DNA of 64,000 bases from Pseudophaeomoniella oleicola (taxonomy: Eukaryota > Ascomycota > Eurotiomycetes > Phaeomoniellales > Phaeomoniellaceae), in the NCBI GenBank assembly GCA_003868215.1, contig QWDQ01000002.1:972502-1036501 (forward strand). Reading direction: 5' to 3'. This document shows positions 10,483 to 21,334 of the stretch, one piece after another. Made by a program: the position numbers and the translations under genes. The notes below the pieces were generated by a model that saw nothing but the letters and a program-made list of their open reading frames with translations, made no database searches and had not been told where the DNA came from. Numbering within the stretch: the first letter of the stretch is position 1; each line of letters opens with the position of its first letter.

Positions 10483-11643
10483 TCAAGAATCCATGAGCCA
10501 ATTGTCGTCAAAAGTCCCCAATTCCAAAATGCTGTCGTCGTTCAGTAGGTCGTCGTCTGCTGTTGTGTTTCCTCCTCCTTGCCCGCCGTCGCCGAAATTG
10601 GTGGTCGCTTGGTTGCTGTTGTTGTTGTTGTCCTCGGCCATCATGCCGAAGAGGTCGTCAAAGGTGGTGGTGTCGGTGATTTCGGGAAGGTCGAATGTGC
10701 TGTCGTCGGCGGTGGCGGTGGTGGTGTCGGGTGCATTGAGGTTCGGAGGAGGCGGTGGAGATTGGTTTCCTTGCTGTTGTTGGTTGTTGGTGCTTTGGTC
10801 TGTGGCGTTGGCGTAGGACTCCAGGCCGGGAAGGAGGGAGTTGAGCGAGGCATCTGCTTCGCCGCCGGAAGCGTCATTTCCTGGATCTGCGGATTGCTCT
10901 TCTGGTGGTTGAGATGGGTTCTCGGACTGGGCAATCATCAAGTCGAAATTGTTGGTGTCCATGTTGTCGAGATCGTCGAAGTTAATTTCTTGGTTATCAC
11001 CATCACCGGTATCGTCCCCAGCAAAGTCTCCGAACATGGAGTCGAAGTCAATATTCTGGGATGTTGCAGTTTGGGGTGGTTGGTCTTCTTGAGTTGGTTG
11101 CCCGCTCTGATCTTCAATTGAAGGTGCTGGTCCGTCAATAGCTGGGATTGGTGCTGGTGCTGGTGCGGAAGATGATGACTGTTCTGTCGTTGTCGAGGTC
11201 TCTAAAATAGGCGGATCCGGTAGGGCATTGTTTTCGGCCTCCATGCTCTTCAGTGTCTCGTCCAGCGCAGACAAATGGTCCACCTCCCCATCAGCTGTCT
11301 GATTCTTTTGTTTCTTCGAAGGTGTTTCCTCGGCAGCTTTCGCAGCTTCTGATTCTTCATGCTTGCGCTTCGCAGCGTTCACCACTTCGGCAGATTTGGC
11401 CGCACGTTGCGCTCTTACTTCAGCTAATTGATATTCCAAAATCCATTTCGCATTGAGGATCTGGATTTCGCATTTGTCCAAGGCTTCTTGATATCGGGTA
11501 CTGGTGCCAATGAGGACATCATGGGTCATGCTCCCAAAGTTTTGAGGGTCAGAGAAGAAGTCACCTAATCGCTTCAAAGATCCCTTGAGCATAGCCTCGA
11601 TGGTTACCAAAGGATGGATCTCTGGGTCCATTTTGGCAGCCAT
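10483..11643 (-). CDS. Acidic, probably nuclear protein; possible Mediator/transcription factor subunit
   Basis: A single exon of 386 residues starting MAAKMDPEIHPL. The first 100 residues look helical (AMLKGSLKRLGDFFSDP, then YQEALDKCEIQILNAKWILEY) and are followed by a Lys/Arg-rich stretch that could be a nuclear signal (PSKKQKNQ). The remainder is Gln/Asn/Asp/Pro-rich and contains repeated acidic-aromatic motifs: FDSMFGDF, FDDLDNMD, FDDLFGMM and a C-terminal FDDNWLMDS. These look like acidic activation motifs. I do not recognise the family. A fungal Mediator tail subunit (Med2-like) is one possibility from the short helical head plus acidic tail, but that is a guess. It is convergent with the upstream transporter gene. 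Confidence 0.75.
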   Translation of the reverse strand: MAAKMDPEIHPLVTIEAMLKGSLKRLGDFFSDPQNFGSMTHDVLIGTSTRYQEALDKCEIQILNAKWILEYQLAEVRAQRAAKSAEVVNAAKRKHEESEAAKAAEETPSKKQKNQTADGEVDHLSALDETLKSMEAENNALPDPPILETSTTTEQSSSSAPAPAPIPAIDGPAPSIEDQSGQPTQEDQPPQTATSQNIDFDSMFGDFAGDDTGDGDNQEINFDDLDNMDTNNFDLMIAQSENPSQPPEEQSADPGNDASGGEADASLNSLLPGLESYANATDQSTNNQQQQGNQSPPPPPNLNAPDTTTATADDSTFDLPEITDTTTFDDLFGMMAEDNNNNSNQATTNFGDGGQGGGNTTADDDLLNDDSILELGTFDDNWLMDS

Positions 11644-13915
11644 TTGAATTCTGTCTTGGAAAGCTCAGGTTCGCGATTTCGTAGTAATTAGGTGATAGGT
11701 GACAGGTGACGGTTGAGAGCTATGGCATGACCATGCTCGTGATGCGCTGATCTCAAAACGGATGTCAAGCCGTCAGCATAAACGTATTGATCTATGTTAG
11801 AATCATATGAGGAGGCTGTGTCATCTTGAAATGGCCGGATGGTCGTGAATGTGAAGTTAAGCGATAAGTGCACAGTGAACGTCACTTTGCGAACCGCAAC
11901 AAAGCAAACGGATATTACCAGGGACCACTTTTCACATACCAGAAGTTAATAGCACAAGTTACTGAGTTTGCGGATCGGAGGGAAGTTAGAGGATGATTTA
12001 GGCATGGCTCCCGTTGATGAATAGCCGGAAGTCTACTTGATGTGCTTGGAACTGTTATACCATTACAGGGTATCAGTATTAGGTATCATCAGCAACGTGC
12101 TTCTATTAATTATTGTCAGGTGGTAAGGAGAACAGTTAGGGCACCTGTCACTGTGCTGTCTCTGCAAGCACCTAAGCCTTGGAGCTAACACTGGATGTTA
12201 AGGTACCTTAATCTACGCTGAGCCTCAAGGTAGGTACCCTAAGGTAACTTGTACGTAGTACTTCTCAAGATCAAGCTCATTTACCAATAAATTAACCTGG
12301 AACAGACTCAAGAGATAGCGAATCAGGGGGTGTCCCAGGAGCTAAGATACCGACAGTATGTATTACATTAGGTATCTGCAGGTGTGTGGCCTGTAATGCA
12401 GCCTTCTTCCAGGCCAGGTTCAAGAGAAAACAGACAAGCAGAAAAAGTTGAATTAATACCTTACGCATGCCCCTGTTGAAATGCTTACTACGTAGTAAAG
12501 CGATTGATCGTGTTCCAATCCACACACACCTCCATCGGGTCAACCGTTGGTAATATTTCCTCGACCATGACCATAACCACGACCACACTGTCAACCGGAT
12601 TCAAGCGAACAGTGATAGTCATGGTGTCCTATAGTGCATCCTGGTTGGTTCGCACATCATTCTTCAACGGTTGTCAATCAGCTATTGTGACCCATATGTA
12701 CTACGTAGTACGACCCTACAGTACAAGGTCATTTATCAGATCAAATCACTTGTGAAATAAAGTGTCCATGTCATGACAGGTAAGGTGCAGTATTGACCGA
12801 TAACATTACCTTACTGTAGCTTACCTGACTCTAGGTTAGGTACCGTACCTACCTCCTACTTCCGGGACTTCCTTCAGGTGTCTCCAGATGCTTTGGAGGA
12901 GCTAGTAGATATCACTACCGAAACCCCCCTCGGTGAATATCTTTCTGTGCTGAGCTACCCTTGTTCACAATGAAGGCGCCCATATAACAGCTATACTACC
13001 TACCTAGGTACACTAGGTATCGATGATGCCCACAGTAGGTACCTCATGAATGTTTCGATTGGTTTCGGTATTACCTCAACTACCTCTTGCCTTTGCAGGC
13101 AAAACTCACGCCAACGCCAAGACTGAAGAAGACCCAAAGAAAGCCCGGAGAAAAGAATTGAATTGTTCCAAGTCCCAGTCACGGTACGCAAATAACCGTA
13201 ACTTGTAACTTTCCAAACAAGCCTCATAATCTTAAAAAACCGTTCTCCTCTCCACCACCTTCAACTCTTTCTCTCCTCCTCCACCTTATATCTCCTCCCG
13301 CCAAAACAATCGGAATCACGTTTCATCCTTTTCTTCTTCCGCTTCCCTCCTCATCTCTTCCTTTCATTCTCTTCGCGGTTGCATTGTGATTTGGGCGTAG
13401 GAATTGATTCGTTTGATTGCAGCGCCTTTCTTCACTCGTCCCTTCGGATCTTTCCTCCCGCTGAGGTACCTACTACTACTGATTGCATTGGTCTCGTCTG
13501 CACTGTTGTGACGACGTCTTCCGTACCGCTTTCTCGACTTCTGTGCTTGGGTCGCATCGCTTATTTGCAGCAGACTTCCAAGTCAACCGTATATTCTCTA
13601 TTACGACTTCTGTCCGACCTTGTACCAGAACATCGCAATCCACTTGAAATCGGACAATCATCGACCGAGTCATCCTTCGAGCTTTGGCCATTATCGAGTC
13701 CACTCTGCTTTCCTCGATCTCTACATACATCTATATCTCGAGCGATATTCGTCGACCTGCCGGATTGTTCGCATAATCTCAACACGCCCTCTTGTATCTC
13801 CATCTCGTTGGATTGCTCGACTTGTCGCATCCATCAATAGTCTCGACTCTAGCACTTGTAATTAGCTTCGACTTCCGCACAAACATTCTCATCTTCTGAG
13901 CGAATTTATTTCAAA
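11644..13915. promoter_or_regulatory. Long divergent intergenic region with GGTACC/TACGTA palindromes and PUB1 leader
   Basis: This is 2.27 kb between two divergent genes. The part at 12050-13050 is unusually rich in short palindromes built from TACCTA/GGTACC (about 12205-12245, 12833-12860, 12995-13045) and TACGTAGTA (about 12253, 12488, 12697). From 13230 to 13915 the plus strand is pyrimidine-rich and is probably the promoter and long 5' leader of the RNA-binding protein gene. No convincing coding sequence is seen; the ORFs present lack codon-like character. Confidence 0.5.
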
Positions 13916-15507
13916 ATGGCCGACAACCAAGCTTCAGCTTCTCTTCCGCCACCTCCTACTGGTCCTGCGCCAGGCCAGCTTACCTATGACACCGGTATGG
14001 GTGCCCCTGGTGCGAATGCCTCGCACATGCCACCTCCGCCTCTGCCGCCCATGGTGATCCCACAAAACAACAACCCTATCCCCACCGCGCTGAATCCAGA
14101 TGGGAGCACTCCGAACAGCGGTGGTCCCGGACAATTTGCACCTCGTCGAGCAGCACCAGAGCCAAACAAGCGTGCGCTTTATGTCGGAGGACTTGACCCT
14201 AGGGTCACGGAGGATGTCCTCAAGCAGATTTTCGAAACCACAGGGCATGTGATCAGCATCAAGGTTATTCCGGATAAGAATGTATATCACCAACGCCACA
14301 ATGAGGTTGACAGATGCTGACTTGTCATTAGTACCAAAGCAAAGGCCTGAACTACGGGTTTGTTGAATTTGATGATCCTGCGAATGCTGAGAGAGCCCTT
14401 CAAACCTTGAATGGCCGTCGTGTCCATCAAAGCGTAGGTTATCCCTTGTACGGGCTGCTGCAACGGTACTGACAAAGTCAGGAAATCCGCGTCAACTGGG
14501 CCTACCAGTCAAACAGCAACAACAAGGAAGACACGAGCAATCATTATCACATTTTTGTTGGCGACTTGAGCAACGAAGTAAATGACGAAGTCTTGCTCCA
14601 AGCTTTCTCTGCTTTTGGCAGTGTTTCTGAAGCACGCGTTATGTGGGACATGAAGACCGGTCGTTCTCGCGGATATGGGTTCGTTGCTTTCCGTGAACGA
14701 CCAGATGCCGAGAAAGCTCTGGCTTCTATGGATGGTGAATGGCTGGGCAGCCGCGCTATCCGCTGCAATTGGGCTAATCAGAAGGGCCAACCTTCCATTA
14801 GCCAGCAGCAAGCTATGGCCGCCATGGGAATTACGCCAACTACTCCTATGGGCCACCATCACTTTCCTACTCATGGTGTACAATCATATGACATGGTTGT
14901 CAATCAGACCCCTGCCTGGCAGACAACTTGTTATGTCGGCAATCTCACCCCATACACCACCCAGAACGACCTGGTGCCTCTGTTCCAGAACTTTGGCTAC
15001 GTTCTGGAGACTCGCTTCCAAGCTGACCGCGGGTTTTCTTTCATCAAGATGGATACTCACGAGAACGCAGCCATGGCTATCTGCCAATTGAATGGCTACA
15101 ATGTCAACGGCCGTCCTCTGAAGTGCTCTTGGGGGAAAGACCGGCCCCCCACCGGCCAATTCGATGCATTCTCCCCCACCGCCGCCGCCGCTACTCCTAC
15201 GGGATTCAATCAGCAGCAACAGTTCTTTCCGCAATACGGTGGTCCATCTCCGATTACCCCACAAGGTTCGTGGCCTGTGCTGGATCACCATCCGGACCCA
15301 GCTAATAAGTTCATAGGTCCAAGCCCCAGTGGATTTGGTGGTCAACAGGGATTTGCTACCCAAGCTATACCTAGCCAGCCCTACGGTGGAATGCCAGGAA
15401 GTGCTGGTGGTTATGGACGTGGTCAGCCTCCTCAACCTGCTGGTGGATGGTCTGCTCCGCAGCAGCAGGGATACGGCAATGGATATCAGGGTGGTTATCA
15501 AGGTTAA
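13916..15507 (+). CDS. PUB1: Poly(U)/AU-binding protein with three RRMs (PUB1/TIA-1-like)
   Basis: Exons 13916-14281, 14332-14433 and 14482-15507 give 497 residues. A Pro-rich N-tail is followed by RRM1 (about 84-160; RALYVGGL and GLNYGFVEF), RRM2 (about 177-255; HIFVGDL and GYGFVAF) and RRM3 (about 304-375; CYVGNL and GFSFIKM). A Gln/Gly/Pro-rich C-tail follows, typical of stress-granule proteins. The three-RRM order and spacing match Pub1/TIA-1, which bind U-rich mRNA elements, affect mRNA stability and enter stress granules; a Nam8-type role in splicing is less likely but not excluded. Both introns fall in RRM1. In the tail, 15266-15316 has the form of an intron of 51 bases with no stop, so a 480-residue isoform is possible. 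The leader is long and CT-rich. Confidence 0.92.
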
Positions 15508-16185
15508 TTATGACTCTCTCTCCTTCGGCTTGAAAATTGTCTTCACAACATTGACCTTTTGAATATGGGTGGGTTTGATTGACTCTTGGCTTGAACGCGT
15601 TTAGGCGATGTGTAGGAATTTTATTCTCCTTGTCCTGTTTTCAAATCTCACTTGTGGCCTTGTCGATCAGTTTTGAGAATTTGCAAGGAAAGAATACCCA
15701 GCAAACTGATTACACTGAAGATGGGTAAACCCCTCTTGTGATCAATTTGAGCACTGCATAGAATGAACCCAAAAGTACAATACAGTTATTTTGTTACCTT
15801 AAGTTTGCCAGATGTTGACAGCATTGATCCCTGGCAAATATGACTTGTCACGATACTAGATCCTTGTAAATATGCGTAACTGTGCATATGTGCTACGACG
15901 TCGTGCACTATTGCCCTTCTGATGTATCAGAAAAAGGAGACTTGGGATTTTGTGTTTTGTATTTTTCTATCAAGACATGGCAATACGGGGCTGACCGCGG
16001 AGTATTGTAATTAGCTACCTAATTACCTAATTAATCTGTTTTGGGACCCTGATGGATGTGGTCCCTTCAACTTTCCAAACGCGAGTCGCGACTTTTCAGC
16101 CACGCCCGCGTCTCCTCAGTGACTAATCTATCAATCTTCCAATGTATCGTATCGATTAAATCAAAACACCCGGAACAGCTTGTTG
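15508..16185. other. Intergenic region
   Basis: 3' flank of PUB1 and promoter of PIF1. An AT-rich TTAGCTACCTAATTACC cluster lies at about 16010-16035. No gene is seen. Confidence 0.5.
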
Positions 16186-18505
16186 ATGGTGACCTTCAGG
16201 TTGAATTTCTTCGTCCAAGCTCTGCCTATTCTTCGACCTCCGCTATGCCCGTTGTTCGCTAGAAGTCCATCCTCAAGGTGCAACATGTTAGCTCGAGCTG
16301 TCGGGACTCATTCAAAGCCTGGTCCTCACGTCCAAAAGCCGTTACAGCCCAAAGCGTCAGCCCTCAACAGTCAACCTGTAGCGGACAGTAAGAAGCGCAA
16401 ATTCGAAAGGACGATCAGTACGGCGAGCAGTAATCTAGGAGCATTGCACGAGGCGGTTTATTTTGATGAAAATGACTTTGACGATGATCTCGATTTCACG
16501 ACAACGACACCGAAAACCAACCCCGCCGTCGTGAAATACCCTTCCCTCGACCGAGCTCTAGCAGAAGTGGTATATCCTCCATTACCTGTGAAAGAGACAA
16601 AGCTGCCACCAAGCAGTGCACCTGAACCATGGTCATCGTCACCCCCCGAACATTTCCAACCGCGGCCTGCCAAGAGAGGGACAGTACCCTGGAAAGATAA
16701 AGATGGCAAGGATACGACCGCTCTTACACCAGTCTCTGAGGCTAAAGATGTCACGTCACCATTTCCGTGGAACAAAACGGCGTCTGCAATAAAGGAAGAG
16801 CAGAAAGCGCTGAGGAGGAAGACACGCGGCAGGAAACCGGATCAGAAGGATCAAACCGGCGTCGGTGTAAGCTTGCGAAGAAACAGCGATGCGAAAAAGA
16901 TACCGGTTATCTTCTTGAGTGATGAACAGAAGGCTGTGCTGAGAACAGTCGTTGACGACGGCAAAAGTGTATTCTTCACTGGATCTGCTGGTACGGGAAA
17001 ATCGGTATTGATGCGCCAGATTATCGAGAAATTAAAGCAGAAGTACACTGGAAGAGATCACGTGGGTGCCGTTGCTGTCACTGCCTCTACCGGTCTTGCT
17101 GCTTGCAATATCGAGGGTTCAACCCTTCACAGCTTCGCAGGCATTGGCTTGGGGAAGGAGCCGGCCCCAGAACTTGTAAAAAAAGTCAGGAAGAATATGA
17201 AGGCGGTGCTGAGATGGCGACAGACCAAAGTTCTCGTCATTGATGAGATATCTATGGTAGACGGTGATCTGTATGATAAACTCGAGGCAGTTGCTAGGGC
17301 TATCAAAAATAACGGGCGACCATTCGGCGGCATACAGCTTGTCGTCACTGGCGACTTCTTCCAATTGCCACCGGTCCAAGAATCCAACAAACCAGTGAGA
17401 TTCAGCTTCGAGGCTCAAACATGGCCCACGACCATTCAACACACCATTCTCCTCAGACACGTTTTCCGACAGAAAGATCCTATTTTCGCTGCGATGTTGA
17501 ATGAGATGAGATTGGGAAAGCTAACCCCCGAGTCGATAAATTCATTTAAACGTTTGTCTCGACCGTTAACGTTCGATGACGACCTCGAAGCAACTGAATT
17601 GTAAGTTTGTCCTGTCCAACTGTCTTCGTCTATGCTTACTTCGTCACAGATTTCCGACGAGGCGAGAAGTCGATGCAGCCAACGGTAATCGTATGAAGTT
17701 CCTAAGTGGTCAAACCTTTACATACACCGCTTTGGACATGGTTGGGAAAGATCCCAGGCTGGCCCAAAAAGCTTTCGAAAATATGATGGCTCCACAGACC
17801 TTGACATTCAAGAAAGGGGCCCAAGTTATGCTAATCAAGAACATGGATGAGGCTTTGGTTAACGGCTCCCTTGGAAAGATTCAGGCTTTCATGACCTCTG
17901 ATACTCATCGATATTGGAAGGAACATGAAGATGAATTCAACGATGTCTGGGGAGATGAAAAAGACGTTGTGAAGCAAAACAAGAAGTTAGAAATCCGAGC
18001 AGCGATGAACAAGAACAAGAATGCAGGAGATTCAGACGACCAAGTCCATTATCCTCTCGTTCGATTCTCCTTACCTGATGGCACCTATCGGACTATGCTC
18101 TGTACACGGGAAGATTGGAAAGTCGAGGGTAACACGCAGGATGAAATCATTGCAAGTCGCAAGCAGATACCACTTATCCCTGCATGGGCACTATCGATTC
18201 ACAAAGCCCAAGGCCAGACATTAGAGCGAGTCAAGGTGAATCTCGGTCGGGTATTTGAGAAGGGTCAGGCATATGTGGCTCTAAGTCGAGCAACGAGTCA
18301 GGCCGGACTACAAGTTCTCAATTTCAGTGCGAATAAAGTGATGGTGCATCCGAAAGTCATCACCTTCTATAACAAATTAGAGGACATCCACAGGATTGCA
18401 CCTCAACAAGAGGTGAAGAAGAAGATCGTTACTGCGAAGGATTATGAGGAGCAGTTCGTCAATCTCGCCGACGACACCGATGATGAAATTTATATGTATG
18501 AATAG
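16186..18505 (+). CDS. PIF1: PIF1-family 5'-3' DNA helicase, probably mitochondrial and nuclear
   Basis: Exons 16186-17600 and 17650-18505 give 756 residues from the first ATG. The intron is 49 bases with a GTAAGT donor. Helicase landmarks: Walker A GSAGTGKS (about residue 266), Walker [13 protein letters not shown] (about 350), GDFFQLPPV, the [10 protein letters not shown] Pif1-type segment, and the C-terminal [11 protein letters not shown] with YVALSRAT. Pif1 enzymes unwind G-quadruplexes and displace telomerase in the nucleus, and maintain mitochondrial DNA. The first 33 residues are hydrophobic and Arg-rich without acidic residues ([15 protein letters not shown]), like a mitochondrial presequence. 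A second in-frame ATG at 16285 (M34) would remove it. Yeast Pif1 makes its two isoforms from two such starts. The Lys/Arg-rich segment before the helicase core could be a nuclear signal. Confidence 0.93.
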
Positions 18506-18861
18506 CGCAGGGGTACTGTGTTTTTGCTAGCATGACTTCCGGACCTTTATCTTGTTGGATAAGTAGATCACCAGTATAGCCGTCCTGATATATACCTTAG
18601 GTATACAGCAGCTTCAGATTCCTTTCATCGTTCAAGCTCAACTTGCTTCATCAGACGTGATATCGTTTCCCTGTTGTAGATCAATTTCAAGATTTCCCTT
18701 TTGGGGGTCCCCGCAGGGATCATAGTTGTGAGCATCTCACATTATTTCACTGAAGATCACTTGTTACTTTACAAGACCAATTTGATTACCACCTTCACCT
18801 TTTACCTCATACTGGATTTCTATAATGTGCCAGCCCTCTGTTATATCTACAAACCAGGAAC
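18506..18861. other. Intergenic region
   Basis: 3' flank of PIF1 and promoter of EDC3, both on the plus strand. It has a small palindrome GGGGGTCCCC at about 18703-18712. No gene is seen. Confidence 0.5.
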
Positions 18862-21036
18862 ATGGCGTCTGAATTTATCGGATTCAAGATCACTGTTACT
18901 CTCCATTCTCCCCCCAATGCGAAGCTTCAAGGCACTGTCGCAAATGTTGTAGGGCAACAACTCGTGCTCCGTGATGGTAAGTTTTCACGTGTGCCAGGAA
19001 GTGCTGCTCACTGATAATGTCTAGTGGTTCTCTTCTGGAATGGTCAGCGATTTCCGTCGTATGTTGTCGACTCTACTCGCATTGCAGACCTCGAGGTCAC
19101 TCCGGACCAGCGAAATGAGAATGTTGCGCCATCGCCTGCACCTGCTGGTGTGAATCCGGTGCTATGGGAAAACGTCCAAAGCCAAGGGTTCAACGCAAGC
19201 AATATTCAGGTTCCAAAGTCCTCTACGCCATCAGCATCTCAATCATTCGTGGATCCTGCTATACTTAGCTATGCAAAGCCGAAACTCGAGACGAAGTCGC
19301 TTACTCCACAAATACCACCCTTGCAGCCGCCTGTACGATCGCCAGTCATGATTGGAGATAGTGTAGCTAGTAGGACTCCGACGACCGTTGTATTTCAACA
19401 GCAGAAAGAAATTACTCATACAGAAACTGCCTCTGCGACACTCGATCAGCCTTTCGATTCGCTGACTCTTGGAAATGGTGCATCGAAGCCCGTTCCGCAT
19501 GATGCAGCATCCGTGGTCACTGCGAAGGCTGGTAGGAAAAAGAACAAGCCAAGCGCCGCTGTCAAGGCCGAGCAAGATCGGCCTTCGCGGACTGGTCCCG
19601 GCATAATTGATGTCAAAGATCTCGATACATCCCTGATGGTTCCGAAAAAGACTGGCAGAGGTAAAGGATGGAGGCAGACACCGCTGATTGAAGAGGCTGC
19701 TCCGTCGAAATCAAGGCATATAAAGAATAAGAAATCGCTAGCAGAAGATCCTAATGGGTGGGCTACAGAGGATGCTACAGATATCCAGGATATGGGAGAC
19801 TTCGACTTCGAATCTAACCTCAACAAATTTGACAAAAGGCGTGTCTTTGATGATATTCGGAGTAAAGACAAAACCGCTGTGGAGGATCGGTTAGTCAGTC
19901 ATAATCGACAGGTTCGGCCCGGCACGAATGGAGGCAAGAACTTACATTATACGGAAAATGTGCTTGACGCGCCAGATGTCACCAATCAATGGAAGAGTGA
20001 AGCGGGAGAGACAGAAGAAGAGTTTCCCGAGGAACGGTACAGCAGCAGCAGAGCTTCCAGGAGAGAGCATTCAAAGGCTGCAAGAGCACCGTCTCGAAAA
20101 GGCAGCACACTCGTCAATCAGAATCTCCCGTCAACCATAATGAGCAGAACAGGTTCCACAAGGACAGAGTCGCCACGTCCCATGAACAGGGTTGCACCGA
20201 CTCCATCGCCCATGAATGGCCTAATGGCCAAGGGTACCTTCAGATTGGCAGAGTCGAACAAACCGTGCACGACTGTAACTCCCCTCCAAATGTTAGAGAT
20301 TGAGCAGGTCTGTACGGCTGAGCTTGGCTTGACAGAGGATATGCTGACGGAAAATGCTGGACGAGGGATCGCTGAAGTTACACTGAGGCATACTGATATT
20401 GCAGTTCCGAGCGGCAACATCCTTGTACTGGCTGGGAACCACAAGTCTGGAGCTCGTGCTATTTCGGCAGCCCGGCATTTGCGTAACCGTAACATGCGCG
20501 TGTCGCTCTGCATTCTCGGGGGTGATCGTGAAGACCTTCTTCTTGAGACCATGAAAAGGCAACTGGACATTTACAGGCGTAGTGGTGGACGTGTTGTGAA
20601 ATGGGACGAAGTCCAGTCAAAAATTAGTGAATGGTCACCACATCTCATCATCGATGCGCTTCTTGGGATGCATGCCGCTTTCGATGATCTCCGGCTCGAT
20701 CATCAAGCCAACACATTCGAGATGATCAAGTGGATGAACAGGAGTGACATACCCATTTTCTCGGTCGAAGTACCGTCAGGTCTGATCGCCAGCACGGGTG
20801 AAGTTACCGAGACAGATTCCGGGCCTCTCATCGCCGACAGTGCATACGTGATCTCCCTCGGCGCACCCAAGAATTGTCTCCTCGACGCATCGGCCAGGGA
20901 TGGCGAATCACCGTGGCAGGTTTACGTTGTCGATATCGGTATCAGCAATGCGGCATGGAAGAAGTACGGAACTCGGAGAAGACATGGCGTTGAATTTGGG
21001 AAACACTGGACTATCGATCTGATTTATCAAGCATAA
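18862..21036 (+). CDS. EDC3: Enhancer of mRNA decapping 3
   Basis: Exons 18862-18976 and 19025-21036 give 708 residues. Exon 1 and the start of exon 2 encode the divergent LSm domain (MASEFIGFKITVTLHSPP, then LFWNGQRFPSY with DSTRIADLEV). A long disordered linker carries the FDF motif (FDFESNLNKFDKRRVF, about residue 297). A C-terminal YjeF-N domain (about 430-700) contains TENAGRGIAE and the Rossmann segment ILVLAGNHKSGARA. This order, LSm-FDF-YjeF_N, defines Edc3, a P-body scaffold that binds Dcp2 and the helicase Dhh1 and dimerises through YjeF_N. Without the 48-base intron the LSm domain would be broken, which supports the splice model. It sits close to other mRNA-fate genes (PUB1 upstream, an eIF4E-like gene downstream). 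Confidence 0.93.
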
Positions 21037-21334
21037 GCGATGAGAGAGAGCTGAGGCGTTTTGTTCTTCTCCTAGCTGACAAAGGGAAAAGGGGCAAAGG
21101 GGCATTCAATCACAACAAAAAATGGAGTGTTCACTGTATATTATACAGGTCAGGTCAGCGAAGGCGTTTCAGACAAAAAAGATGTAGCGCAAAGCAATAT
21201 TTGTATCATAACAAACCCGAATTAAACCTGGGGGTATCATTATTCGTTTCTTCCAAAATCGACAAATAAAAAAAGTAGTCAAAAATACCACACGCCGTTG
21301 ATGAGTGTATGATGCTTATGGTGGTCACTCTCCA

